DNA from: Liolophura sinensis
Taxonomy: Eukaryota > Mollusca > Polyplacophora > Chitonida > Chitonidae
DNA length: 64,000 nt
NCBI RefSeq assembly: GCF_032854445.1
Contig: NC_088304.1
Location: 4,402,001 to 4,466,000, forward strand
Direction: 5' to 3'
This document shows positions 1 through 12,700 of the stretch, piece by piece; within the stretch, counting starts at the first letter, position 1, and every line of letters starts with the position of its first letter. The position numbers were made by a program, and so were the translations under genes. The notes beneath the pieces were generated by a model. That model was not told where the DNA came from, ran no database searches, and worked only from the letters and a program-made list of their open reading frames with translations.

Positions 1-446
1 ACATGACAAAGCCAAGACACTTCAAATCATCACACTCCTGTCAACATGACAAAGCCATACTCTTCAAATCATCACACCTCTGGAAATCGAGGACCAGCTT
101 GGCACATATACTGCGGATTGATCCATAAACAGAATGCAGAGCCAATAGCAAAATACTGCAATTTGGAAATCTTCAAGTATATAAACCAAGCAAGATTTTT
201 GACAAACATACTTCTGTTGTAGTGTATTTGTCGTTTTCAGTTGGCTTGAATCTTAATGTTGTGTTGTGTAATCTTCATATTGTGTAACAGTTTAAATGGA
301 ATCTTGTTACATAATTTTCATATTATAAATGTATCAAGTCTTTGTCATTGTGATTATTTTGCCTTTCTTCCTCCAATAAATTCTTTCATTATCTGAATTG
401 ATTGACACAATACCTGGCACATATCAAAGCACTAGTCAGATGTACC
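1..446. other. Unassigned intronic or upstream DNA
   Basis: I see no exon, RNA gene or clear repeat in this AT-rich stretch. It begins with two near copies of a short phrase (catgacaaagcca at about 2-14 and 46-58). Because the first recognisable exon downstream (747-876) begins in the middle of a codon, this stretch is probably an intron of the VWDE-like gene whose 5' exons lie outside the window. Confidence 0.4.
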
Positions 447-461
447 ACAGGGTCAGATCAT

Positions 462-723
462 TTCTGGCTGAGGGGGTTAGCACGGCAGCATGCCGCAGTT
501 ACTCAGAAATCTCCCCCCAATGCAATTGCTGCGAGTTCAAGTCCAGCACACGCTGGCTTTCTCTCTGGCCGTATGTGTGAAGGTCTGACAGCAGCCGGCA
601 GATGGTCGTGGGTTTTCCCTGGGCGATGCACGGTTTTCTCCCACCCTAATGCTGGCCACCGTTGTATAAGTGAAATATCCTTGAGTACAGCATAAAACAC
701 CAGTCGAATAAGTAAATAAATCA
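462..723 (+). repeat. tRNA-derived SINE, full-length, diverged
   Basis: The 5' part is tRNA-like, with an A-box-like stretch (tggctgagggggttagc) and a B-box-like stretch (gagttcaagtcc). The body shares with the copies at 16180 and 40268 the phrases 'ggccgtatgtg', 'cagatggtcgtgggtttt', 'aatgctggccaccgttgtataagtgaaatat' (split here by small differences) and the tail 'cataaaacaccagtcgaataagtaaataaa'. It lies in an intron just upstream of the exon at 747. Confidence 0.75.
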
Positions 724-746
724 AATCATATTTTCTGATTTATTAG

Positions 747-3700
747 TGGCGCAGAGACAGCACGGATGTGTCTACGTCAGTTCTCTACCACGTGCCCCAC
801 AAGTTCACAGCTGGAGGCAGAGTTATCTGCCCACATTTCCACCCTCAATCTCAACTGTCAGATACCAAACTTCCAGGTAAGTGATTTACTCACCAAGCAC
901 AGATTATTTCTGTGTGAAATCAAAGATGACCTTAGCACCTCTGATTTCACAGCAGCCATGTTTGGCCAGGGGTTTACATTTCAAACACCTCACTGAATTT
1001 TTCAGCCATTTGTGTCATATAATGCATGTTGAAGGCCTTTTGTCTTTGACCGATATGGTATGCATAGTTGTACGTCACACCTGTGTGTCATTGCACTTCG
1101 TTTCAGTCTTTCCTTAAAAATAACCACCATCATAAAAGCATATTGGATTCATATCTTGGCCTTTTTGAAGGGTGGAGCACCCTGCCCGTTTTTTACCTGT
1201 TAATAGGTAAGCAGTAGAAATTGCCAACCTGCCCTTTTTTTTGAACAGTGCACTTTTCCAACCTGCTCCTTTTTAACCTGTTAATAGGTAGGCAGTAGAA
1301 ATTGCCAACCTGCCCCTTTTTTTTGAACAGTGCACTTTTCCAACCTGCTCCTTTTTTACCTGTTAATAGGTAGGCAGTAGAAATTGCCAACCTGCCCTTT
1401 TTTTAACATCTTTTTTCACACCCTGACCACAGGTAGGCAGTGGAAATTGCCCATCTGCTCCTATTTTGTGAAATATATGTTTCCACCATCAATCAGTTAA
1501 TGAACAACGACCAAAAAGATAAATACCTGTTTCACCTGATGTTATTTTCGCCCCTCAGTTCTTGAACCGTTCCACTACCCTATTCATTAAAGAAGGGGAG
1601 GAGCAGGTGATAGAGTTTCAGCTGGAAGAAGATCCTACTCTGTTCTGCCAGGGTAACTGTGAAATTCTTGTGCACATCAACATGGAGGAGAGGAAAAACA
1701 GCGCTGGTATTCTCAGGTGAGTTACAGGTCATTTTTCTCTGATTAATTATTATGCTACACCTGACCTTGTCACCTGGTCTTCAGAATGTGGTAAACCCAA
1801 TATAATCTCGCAGATGATTTTCCTGTCTGGATTTGCCCAGCCCAACCCACTCCCCCTGGGGTTGTGTGAGTGAAATATTCATAAGTATGGCACAAAAATC
1901 CAATCAAATAAATACATAAATACGTAAATCCAATATATCATTATGAAAGATAGCAGTTTTAACCCTTTGTGACATGTGAGACCCCTGTGATTGACCATAG
2001 TTTTAAAAACTTTTAAAAACTTAGAATACGTGCAAAGAAGTAGAACTGAGCAGTATCTTGGACTGTTGTCAGAATGTGTAGCGTTGTATTCTGGGCGTAA
2101 ATGCCCATGTGCTTGTGTGCGTCCTGCATATGACCCATTATGTGATTATGTACTGATGCGCCACGCGAAACAGCTCGCTGACTTATTCACACCTGCATTA
2201 TTATACAGGCCCTGGAATCGCAAAGCGCTCTTAGGCTTAGGCTTAGGCTTATAAATGTGTCATTGGCTTAGGCTTAGGCTTAGGCTTAGCTTAGGCTTAG
2301 GCTTAGGTTTATAAATGTGTCATTGGCTTAGGCTTAGGCTTAGGTTTATAAATGTGTCATTGGCTTAGGCTTAGGCTTAGGTCAGAATTTGAATATCGAT
2401 TTGAAATTGTTATTTCTGATGTAACAAGATCAAAATATTGCTTTACAACATAAATTTTGTACAATATAAAATTATTGTACAACGAAATTCAGCTAAAATA
2501 ACTGAAAAGAACATACCAAACTTATTGATCCAAATTTTAACTGGTCTCCGATCACTTCATGATGTCTGGGTCAGGTATTCAAAATGAGTTAAACACCAAA
2601 TTAAACCAGCAGATGGTCATGGGACTCTTTGGATTCATCTCACCATATGCCACTGTCGTATGAGGGAAATATTCATGAGTATGGCATAAAACTCCAATCA
2701 GATAAACAAATGAATAAACCTAATATATCAGTGCCCAGCGATAGGCTGCAAGAAAACTGGGCAAAAGCCAGGGGAATTCCATGGCCATCCGCTGACAGAC
2801 CTTCCCATGTTTGACCGGTGAGGAAGCTAGAATGAACTGGCTGTGATGGCATTGTTGAAAGGATCCTGAGTCATTGTGCTGCTCTAACATGCCAACTACC
2901 AGGCCATGGGGGCCCCTCCTATGTTTACAAAGTGTCCCAGAGGTTGTGCACCATACTGATTTTCATTTTTTTCTGTGTTCCAGATTTAATACTGATTTTA
3001 AATTTTCTTCTCTCTTTCAGAGTTAATTATGGCTAATAAACTAACAGTACAAGAAAGAGTTGAATTGGTTTTTACGTTTGGAAGAGATGGGGCAACACAC
3101 TGCTCTGTAGCTCAGCCTGGATGGTGCGCGGCTTCTGGGACACCCTGTATTAGTGTCCATGTTACTCTAAATTTGTATGTACTTGTATTGAGCTACAGCC
3201 TTGCTGCCAAATCTGTTATTTTTTTGTGTACTTCTATCGATTGTAGGTGCTCAATGAGTGGGCGTGTGATCTCTCAGCTGGTGGTCGGGGATCTGGGAGA
3301 CGATGTCTGCGGAATCCGGCTGTCTGCCACGAACTGGAACCAGCGCCATCAGATCCCGATTCGCGGGCGAGTAGACAGTGTATACGATGGACAGCGAATC
3401 ATTGACGTGACCCTTTCAGCAGAAAAACTGGAGGAAGGCGTCTCTGTCTATAGCTCTGTTGTCAGAGCTCTAACGGTGAGACCTTTATTCAGTCCTAAGT
3501 GGCATTGTTGTATCACTCCGCACTTCTGCAAAAAGCAAGATATATTGATTTAAGTCTGTCCTTCTATTTGTACTCCAAATTTTGTAAAATTTTGATAAAA
3601 TTTTCTGTGCAGGTGCATTTTGTCAGACATCAGCATAAATTTAAAAACCATCCATTTTTGTGCTTAAATTTTGCTTATTTGACAATTCACTTGAATCTGA

Positions 3701-6700
3701 TTGGTCGTCACAATAAATAGTCTCTATGAAGTCTCACATTTCCAATGAAATAAAAACTACCTCAGCAAATACCTGTCATCAGCGATGCCTCACAAAAGTT
3801 ACTGTACTTAAAACCCCATCTCCATGAACAAATTTGGTCAAATTTGGACAGTAATTCTTTTCTTCCTTTGCTCAGATCTGTGGATGTGGGAATATTTTTC
3901 AGTAATCTTTTACTCATAGGTAAAAAGAGTTATTCCAACATTCAGTGCCGTGATTGCATTAAACTTCCTGTGACGTTAGAGCTCCAAGCCTCTGACAGCA
4001 TGGTCCATAAAGCCCACCTCAGGGCTCAAATGTTTGAACACCTTTAACTCTTTTCCCGAAAATCTAAAAAAATAACTGAAAGTATGTTTGTGCATAGTTT
4101 CAAGTGGTCTTTTTAGTGATGCCTACTTCGATGTTTTGAGGTCTTTTCCTTTAAGAACAACAGGGATAGGGTTTACAATGATACGGTCATTTCCATTGGG
4201 CCTTCTGCATGTTAATTAGCCATCTGTACCAGATTTGTGAGGTAACCAGAGGTAGTAGATGGAAGGTCATGGACCTCTGTGCGAGGAGAGTATCCGCAGG
4301 CCTATCTATCAAAGGCTATTGCTATTGGCTGGCCTGAGAAACAACTGTTAGACTTGAATAAATTGGAATTCAGCGCTATTGTTGTCATTGTTTGCTGTGT
4401 CATTAGTAATTCATAAGAAATGAATGAAATGCGTATGTTTTGTTTGAAGTATGAACTGGTAAAATCACTAAGACTACACAGCAGAAAAAGTATTTACCTA
4501 AGTTTGAAATAAGTAAGTGGGAAAAGATAGCAGTTTTTTGAAATTGAACTCTTTTGTTGCTAAAAAAAAAAGTCTTACTGTTTCATGTGATTCGTCAGAA
4601 ATATGACAAAGACTTTTGTGGGCATTAATTTGTTGACATTTGTTCTGGAAGGAATTTCTTAAATTCACAAAATGCTTGACTCCTCAATTTTCTCTTGTTG
4701 GTTATATTCTCTAAATAACTCTTTGAAGCTTTTTTCACACCCAAATGTCATAGTAAATGTAATCAAAAAGTCTAACATTTCCAACGAGTCACATGGCCGG
4801 TACAGTAGAACTTTGTTTACCGTTTATAGCGATAAAGATTTCAAACTCGAAACTCATCTTTTGTGATATTTTTATGTAGGTGTATGTGGAAGATGAGGAG
4901 AAGAGTTACGGGACTTGCGCTGTACTGAATGATCCTCATATTGTCACCACAGACGGCAGGTGAGTAGGGTTTGTACAGGGCTTTGAAAATCTTGAACCCA
5001 GGCTGTGCAAACCTAAACATTGAGGGTTTTTCATATTCACCCAAGTAAAATCTGCAAGGAGTTTTGAGGGAGTTGTGTTAATATAAAGTTGTTTTTTTTA
5101 AGCAGGCAGTCATAGATATTTAGCAATTCTCAGAGAACTTCAGTTGTTTGCGGCAAACTTAATTTTATAAATCTATATAAATCTTATCCTTTTCAGATAT
5201 TTCAATGTGTTCTACGAAGGAGAGTTCATCTTACTCAAGCACAAAACACTACCATATAGGGTAAGGCTGACTTTATGTAAACTGGAAGATAAAAAAGAAG
5301 TGATTGGAAGATGAAATGGTTTTAACAAAAGATGGAAGTGACTGGAAGATAGAAAAAGTTTCAAAATGTAGCCTAATTTATATTAAAGAAGAAAATTGTT
5401 TGTTATTTATTTCACTATTGTTCTCGGTAACTTAAATAACACTAACTAATACAGGAGAATTTGTACAAACAGAGCATACATTGGATTTATTATATCTAAT
5501 TTTTGTCTGTATTAAATTCACTGTGAATAAAGGTAGACATTTGAGTGTTATGTGTGTGAAATTCGCATGTTGCTGCAATAGCTTGAAAATGAAGGAATGA
5601 GATGTTTTTCAGTCTATAACCACTTGTTCACTTGCTGGCCAATATCTGTGGTCACTGACTCATTTAATCTCTCACTCGCTCTCCCATCTCTGTGGTTAGT
5701 CAGTAGCAGCTCTCTCAAACTCGCTGTCCCATCTCTGTGGTCAGTCAGTAGCTGCTCTGTCACTCGCTCTCCCATCTCTGTGGTCAGTCAATAGCCGCTC
5801 TGTCACTCGCTGTCCCATCTCTGGTCAGTCAGTAGCCACTCTGTCACTCGTTCTCCCATCTCTGTGATCAGTCAGTAGCCGCTCTGTCACTCGCTGTCCC
5901 ATCTCTGTGGTCAGTCAATAGCTGCTCTGTCACTCGCTGTCCCATCTCTGGTCAGTCAGTATCTGCTCTGTCACTTGGTTTGCCATCTCTGTGGTCAGTC
6001 AGTAGCCCCTCTGTCACTCGCTGTCCCATCTCTGTGGTCAGTCAATAGCCACTCTGTCACTCGCTCTCCCATCTCTGTGATCAGTCAGTAGCCGCTCTGT
6101 CACTCGCTGTCCCATCTCTGGTCAGTCAGTAGCTGCTCTGTCACTCAGTTTCCCATCTCTGCGGTCAGTCAGTAGCTGCTCTGTCACTCGGTTTCCCATC
6201 TCTGTGGTCAGTCAATAGCCACTCTGTCACTGGCTGTCCCATCTCTGTGGTCAGTCAGTAGCCACTCTGTCACTCGCTCTCCCATCTCTGTGATCAGTCA
6301 GTAACAGCTCTGTCACTCGCTGTCCCATCTCTGGTCAGTCAGTAGCTGCTCTGTCACTCGGTTTCCCATCTCTGGTCAGACAGTAGCAGCTCTGTCACTC
6401 GGTTTCCCATCTCTGTGGTCAGTCAATAGCCACTCTGTCAATTGCTCTCCCATCTCTGTGGTCAGTCAGTAGCCACTTCGTCACTCGCTGTCCCATCTCT
6501 GGTCAGTCAGTAGCTGCTCTGTCACTCGGTTTCCCATCTCTGTGGTCAGTCAATAGCCGCTCTGTCACTTGCTCTCTCATCTCTGTGGTCAGTCAGTAGC
6601 AGCTCTGTCACTGGCTGTTCCATCTCTGTGGTCAGTCAGTAGCCACTCTGTCACTCGCTGTCCCATCTCTGTGGTCAGTCAGTAGCAGCTCTGTCACTCG

Positions 6701-9700
6701 CTCTCCCATCTCTGTGGTCAGTCAATAGCGGCTCTGTCACTCGCTCTCCCATCTCTGTGGTCAGTCAATAGCCACTCTGTCACTCGCTCTCCCATCTCTG
6801 TGGTCAGTCAATAGCCACTCTGTCACTCGCTGTCCCATCTCTGTGGTCAGTCAATAGCCGCTCTGTCACTCACTGTTCCATCTCTGTGGTCAGTCAGTAG
6901 TCCCTCTGTCACTCGCTGTCCCATCTCTGTGGTCAGTCAGTAGCAGCTGTGTCACTCGCTGTTCCATCTCTGTGGTCAGTCAGTAGTCCCTCTGTCACTC
7001 GCTGTCCCATCTCTGTGGTCAGTCAGTAGCAGCTGTGTCACTCACTGTTCCATCTCTGTGGTCAGTCAATAGCCACTCTGTCACTCGCTGTCCCATCTCT
7101 GTGGTCAGTCAGTAGCAGCTGTGTCACTCGCTGTTCCATCTCTGTGGTCAGTCAGTAGTCCCTCTGTCACTCGCTGTCCCATCTCTGTGGTCAGTCAGTA
7201 GCAGCTGTGTCATTCGCTCTCCCATCTCTGTGGTCAGTCAATAGCCGCTCTGTCTCTTGGTTTCCCATCTCTGTGGTCAGTCAATAGCCACTCTGTCACT
7301 CGCTGTCCCATCTCTGTGGTCAGTCAGTAGCAGCTCTGTCACTCGCTCTCCCATCTCTGTGGTCAGTCAATAGCCACTCTGTCACTCGCTGTCCCATCTC
7401 TGTGGTCAGTCAGTAGCAGCTGTGTCACTCGCTGTTCCATCTCTGTGGTCAGTCAGTAGTCCCTCTGTCACTCGCTGTCCCATCTCTGTGGTCAGTCAGT
7501 AGCAGCTGTGTCACTCGCTCTCCCATCTCTGTGGTCAGTCAGTAGTCCCTCTGTCACTCGCTGTCCCATCTCTGTGGTCAGTCAGTAGCAGCTGTGTCAC
7601 TCGCTCTCCCATCTCTGTGGTCAGTCAATAGCCGCTCTGTCTCTTGGTTTCCCATCTCTGTGGTCAGTCAATAGCCACTCTGTCACTCGCTTTCCCATCT
7701 CTGTGGTCAGTCAATAGCAGCTCTGTCACTCGCTGTCCCATCTCTGTGGTCAGTCAGTAGTCGCTCTGTCACTCGCTGTCCCATCTCTGTGGTCAGTCAG
7801 TAGCCGCTCTGTCACTCGCTGTCCCATCTCTGGTCAGTCAGTAGCTGCTCTGTCACTCTGTTTCCCATTTCTGTGGTCAGACAGTAGCAGCTGTGTCACT
7901 CGGTTTCCCATCTCTGTGGTCAGTCAATAGCCGCTCTGTCACTTGCTCTCTCATCTCTGTGGTCAGTCAGTAGCAACTCTGTCACTGGCTGTTCCATCTC
8001 TGTGGTCAGTCAGTAGCCACTCTGTCACTCGGTTTCCCATCTCTGTAGTCATTCAGTAGCAGCTCTGTCACTCGCTGTCCCATCTCTGTGGTCAGTCAGT
8101 AGCCGCTCTGTCACTCGCTGTCCCATCTCTGTGGTCAGTCAGTAGCCTCTCTGTCACTCGGTTTCCCATCTCTGTGGTCAGTCAGTAGTCGCTCTGTCAC
8201 TCGCTGTGCCATCTCTGTGGTCACTCAATAGCCACTCTGTCACTCGCTCTCCCATCTCTGTGGTCAGTCAGTAGCAGCTGTGTCACTTGCTCTCCCATCT
8301 CTGTGGTCAGTCAATAGCCGCTCTGTCACTCGCTGTCCCATCTCTATTGTCAGTCAATAGCCACTCTGTCACTCGCTCTCCCATCTCTGTGGTCAGTCAA
8401 TAGCCGCTCTGTCACTTGCTGTCCCATCTCTGGCCAGTCAGTAGCTGCTCTGTCACTGGCTGTCCCATCTCTGTGGTCAGTCAATAGCCGCTCTGTCACT
8501 CACTCTCCCATCTCTGTGGTCAGTCAATAGCCACTCTGTCACTCGCTCTCCCATCTCTGCGGTCAATCAATAGCCACTCTGTCACTCACTCTCCCATCTC
8601 TGTGGTCAGTCAGTAGTTGCTCTGTCACTCACTCTCCCATCTCTGTGGTCAGTCAGTAGCTGCTCTGTCACTCGCTGTCCCATCTCTGTGGTCAGTCAGT
8701 AGCAGCTGTGTCACTCACTGTCCCATCTCTGTGGTCAGTCAGTAGTGCCTTTGTCACTCGCTGCCCCATCTCTGGTCAGTCAATAGCCGCTCTGTCACTC
8801 GCTGTCCCATCTCTGACCAGTCAGTAGCCGCTCTGTCACTCGCTCTCCCATCTCTGTGGTCAGTCAATAGCCGCTCTGTCACTCACTCTCCCATCTCTGT
8901 GGTCAGTCAATAGCCACTCTCACTTGTTTACTCAGTCACCCCCATCTCTTTGATCAGGTCCACACAGTGTTCCAGCAATGTTCTCTCTACGGCGTGAATG
9001 CCAGCTGCACATGCGCTGTCGCTGTTCAGTCGGGTGATGACATTTTCGTTGTCAGTCGTTGCCGCTTAAGGGAGGCTCGTGAGGCCCTTGCAAAGGGACT
9101 GGGAGTCTCACCTGATGACATCCCGGCCATGGTGGTCAGACTTTGGGTCAATGGAGAGATGACACAAAATACGAGCATAGCCACCAGATTCAGTGGCAAG
9201 CAGTTTGATGTAAGTAACTGGATTACCTCCCCTGGATTACCTCCCTTGTCATGCCATAGCAGCGAAGGCATCATGTGAGATGTGGTTTTTTAATGGGTAA
9301 AATTACGAGAGTGGAACCTGACCTCCGGTGAAATTTGTAGTCTATAGATTATGTGGTGACTGTAACCACTGAGCCACTGAGAATTTTAAATGAAGTTTGC
9401 ATGAATTGTGTTGTTGCCAGTGTCCTTCATTTGTTAAAAAAAGTCATCTGTTTACACAACAACAGTTTACATAAAGTTGTAACGCCTCTCTACAATTGAC
9501 CTTTTAATAATGTAGGGGGTACATGTTTCAGTGGCTTCCATGCATATTCGTTTCCTCTAATTTTTACATTAGAAATTTTTAATTAATTGTACTAGTACTT
9601 CTTCATCAGAGTGGAGATGTTCTTTAAGGTTTGCTGAATGTCTGACTTCTTGCATAGTTCTCATTATATTGTGTTGTTAAGGGCACCACTCAAATTAAGA

Positions 9701-12700
9701 TAGAAATATTAGATTTAAATAGAATTCTCAAATTTAGATAGAATTCTCTTGATTGCAAAAGTGCATGTACAACTTTGTTGACAAAGGCAATATTTGTGCA
9801 AAAAGACGTTCTTGTACAATCCTTGACAAATATTAGGACATAAGTGTTTTGTGTAGCACTGATCATGACACAAACTGTCACATTTCCCACCCTCAGATTA
9901 CCCTGCCCCATGGGGCTCTGGTGCAGATACAAGCTACAGAAGATTTCTTCAATGTCTGGATAAATCCTTCAGTGTTAGACCGTGACAACACAGAGGGTGA
10001 GTACACATTCTTTTGTGGAAGATGTGACAATTTTGTGACTAATGATATGTAGATAAAGGTAAAAAATAATTAGTTTAAAAGGGGAAAAAAAGAACTTTAT
10101 GGAAATCAGTGTTTTCTCCTAAATTTTCACAGTAGGGAAAATGAGTATGATGGGAAAATTGATCACGTTTTTGGTTGAGTTCATCACTGATATTCTGGTG
10201 ACATCTTTTACAATTTCAGGATTGTGTGGGACGTACAATGGGAATGTGTTTGACGATCTTTTGTTCCGAAATGGAACAGATTTCTCTACCTTAATTGATG
10301 GTGACCCATTGCGAGCCATCTATCCAAACGAGATGTCAAAATCCTGGAGGTAAAGTTCAGTTGGTTGTCTGTTGAATGTTGGTGTAAACAATGTATGAGA
10401 TAGTGGACATATTATTAGGGATGTAGAATCTATGAATGATGTCATGTTCCTCTTAGTTTTCTCAGAAGTAGCACGACATATCATAGTTGTCAAAATAGGA
10501 CTTGATTTCATAATTTCTAGATTGTGGACTTAGAGTAAGCCACACCAGTTTTAATTGTTGTTTTAAGGGCAGAATAAATATTTTTTTATAAATATATGTT
10601 TCCTGTTGAGGACATATTTACATGATTGGAAAGACTAGAAAAACAGTAATATCATAAAAGACATGGAGATATGAGAAAAGAAAAAGGTGGATTTTCAGTT
10701 TTATTTTTGTTTCATTTTTAAGCTATCAGATTTTTTAGCATTGGTTCGCCTGTAGAACACAAAATAAAATAGATTTCACCTTAGTGTAATGAATAATCAG
10801 ATGCCTCTGTGATATCTTCTTCTGTCATATGACTGATGGAAGCCTTGAGTGAGCCTTGGCCAAGTAGTAAATGTGCTTGCTTTTTAGTTGTGCGGACACA
10901 CAAGATCTGAGTTCTGTCTCGTTCTTGAACAGTTTTCATTGTTCTGGCAGCCTTGGTGATAATGGGCAGTTTTATGGTTCTCTCCCATGTAGTCTTACAT
11001 GAAGTTCATTTGGAGGTCACTTACTTTCTATCAGCATGTTACGGATGGAAGAATCTGAAACATGTGGTAAATTACAAAAGGTTGATGCCAGACTCTAGCC
11101 AATTTGGTTTCCTCCACCCATAAAACTGGCTGTCATTGTTTATGGGGAAAAATTCTTGGATATAACATTAAAGAACAATGAAATGAACAAAATAAATGTG
11201 TAATATCTTTTTCCGCTGTTCTAATTGATCACCTGATGCTCATTAAACTGATTATATTATTTTGCTACTCTTTGCAATAACTGTTCTCATTCTGAAAACA
11301 ATTACATGTGAGCAGTATTATTAATATTATATTATTATTATTATTAATATATAACATACATATGTGAATGTATACATGCTTGGGGTTTAACGTCGTACTT
11401 AACAATTTTTCAGTCATATAATGATAAGGAGTCATTAGGTACATATACTGTGCCTTCTTGTGGCAGGATCCATGCTTCCAAAGTTGTATCATGCCGAAGA
11501 CAACAGGCGTGACGCCACACCCAGTCACGTTATACTGGCACCTGGCCAACCAGGTATTGTTTCCTTGTTGAGTGCCAAGTGAGGCAGCAACAAATGGACC
11601 ATTTTAAATGGTCTGTGGTATGACATCACCTGGGTTTGATCCCAGGGTCTCCTGACTCTGAGGCGGACACTCTAACCATTAGGCGACCAAAACGAGTGTT
11701 AACATTATAGATATTATTTTTATTGTTACATCTTGTAGAAGGAGGTTTTTACAATGTTGGAAATATTTTAGTTAACAGTTACTTGGTCATAAATCTGTAG
11801 CCTAGCGAATACATGTATTGTATCCCTAATTCTGTGGGCAAATATAAAATATTCAAACATTTGTAATGCTGGTTCATATTGTGTCACAGAGTAACTTCAG
11901 AGGAGTCCTTACTGGATGGCGTGCCCGAAAAAACTGTTACCATGGAAACCCATTGCACATGCCCTGGACCAGAGATGATGAGAACATATGGTGTAATGAG
12001 GAGATGTGCTGCTAATCTACTGGTCGAGTCCTGCAACCTAGAAATGGGTGAGTATAGTTGAAGAAATGCTTTGATTTATTTATTTGAATGCTGTTTTACA
12101 CTGTACGCTTTGATTCAAAATGTTGTTTTTATTACTGCCAGCGGAAAGTCTAGTATAAACTCATCATTTCTTTACACAAACATTATTTTGAGCTGCTCTC
12201 TACAATTACATGTAATTCAGCACCATGAGAACTGCAATGCAGGATTTGAAGAAGTGGGCAATTATTGACCCTATAAGGGCAGGTCCTGACCAAATGGTTA
12301 ACATTTTAACATTTTTAATCACTACCACAAACAAGTTCTAGTTCAATACCAACCTGGGACAGAAAATCATGGAGGTTCCCATGTCTGCACTATTCTTAGG
12401 GGGGTTTTGTGGCAAAAAGCTGTCCTCAAAGTGTGGATTAACATTGGGGTGGTCTTACACGAAGTTTGTGGAGATAGCATGCCTTCCACCAATATGACAA
12501 CCATCGGCACACTGTATGTCACATGTGCGAAAGTTTGTCAGTTTCATTGTCTGCTGCTCTTTTTCCCAACAATCAACAAATACAGTATCAAATATGCGTT
12601 CTCTGAATCTGAAATAAAACAGATCTATTAAGATATATGAAGCACTGGTATTTTGCCTGTCTTAGCTCTTCTGCAATTTCAACTTTGTTAAAATCCCACG

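Noticed and set aside
2229-2385. Telomere or chromosome end
   Set aside because: The repeat is short, has a regular spacer and lies in an intron between good exons.
5655-8935. CRISPR-like look of regularly spaced repeats
   Set aside because: There are no unique spacers: the whole 43-bp unit is repeated, in a eukaryotic intron.
8967-9278. Independent small gene
   Set aside because: The first part is an exon of the VWD domain (8958-9209) and the rest is intron after a GT donor.
11620-11700. Possible minus-strand tRNA gene
   Set aside because: It is the head of a second SINE family; the sequence continues into the SINE body without a tRNA 3' end.
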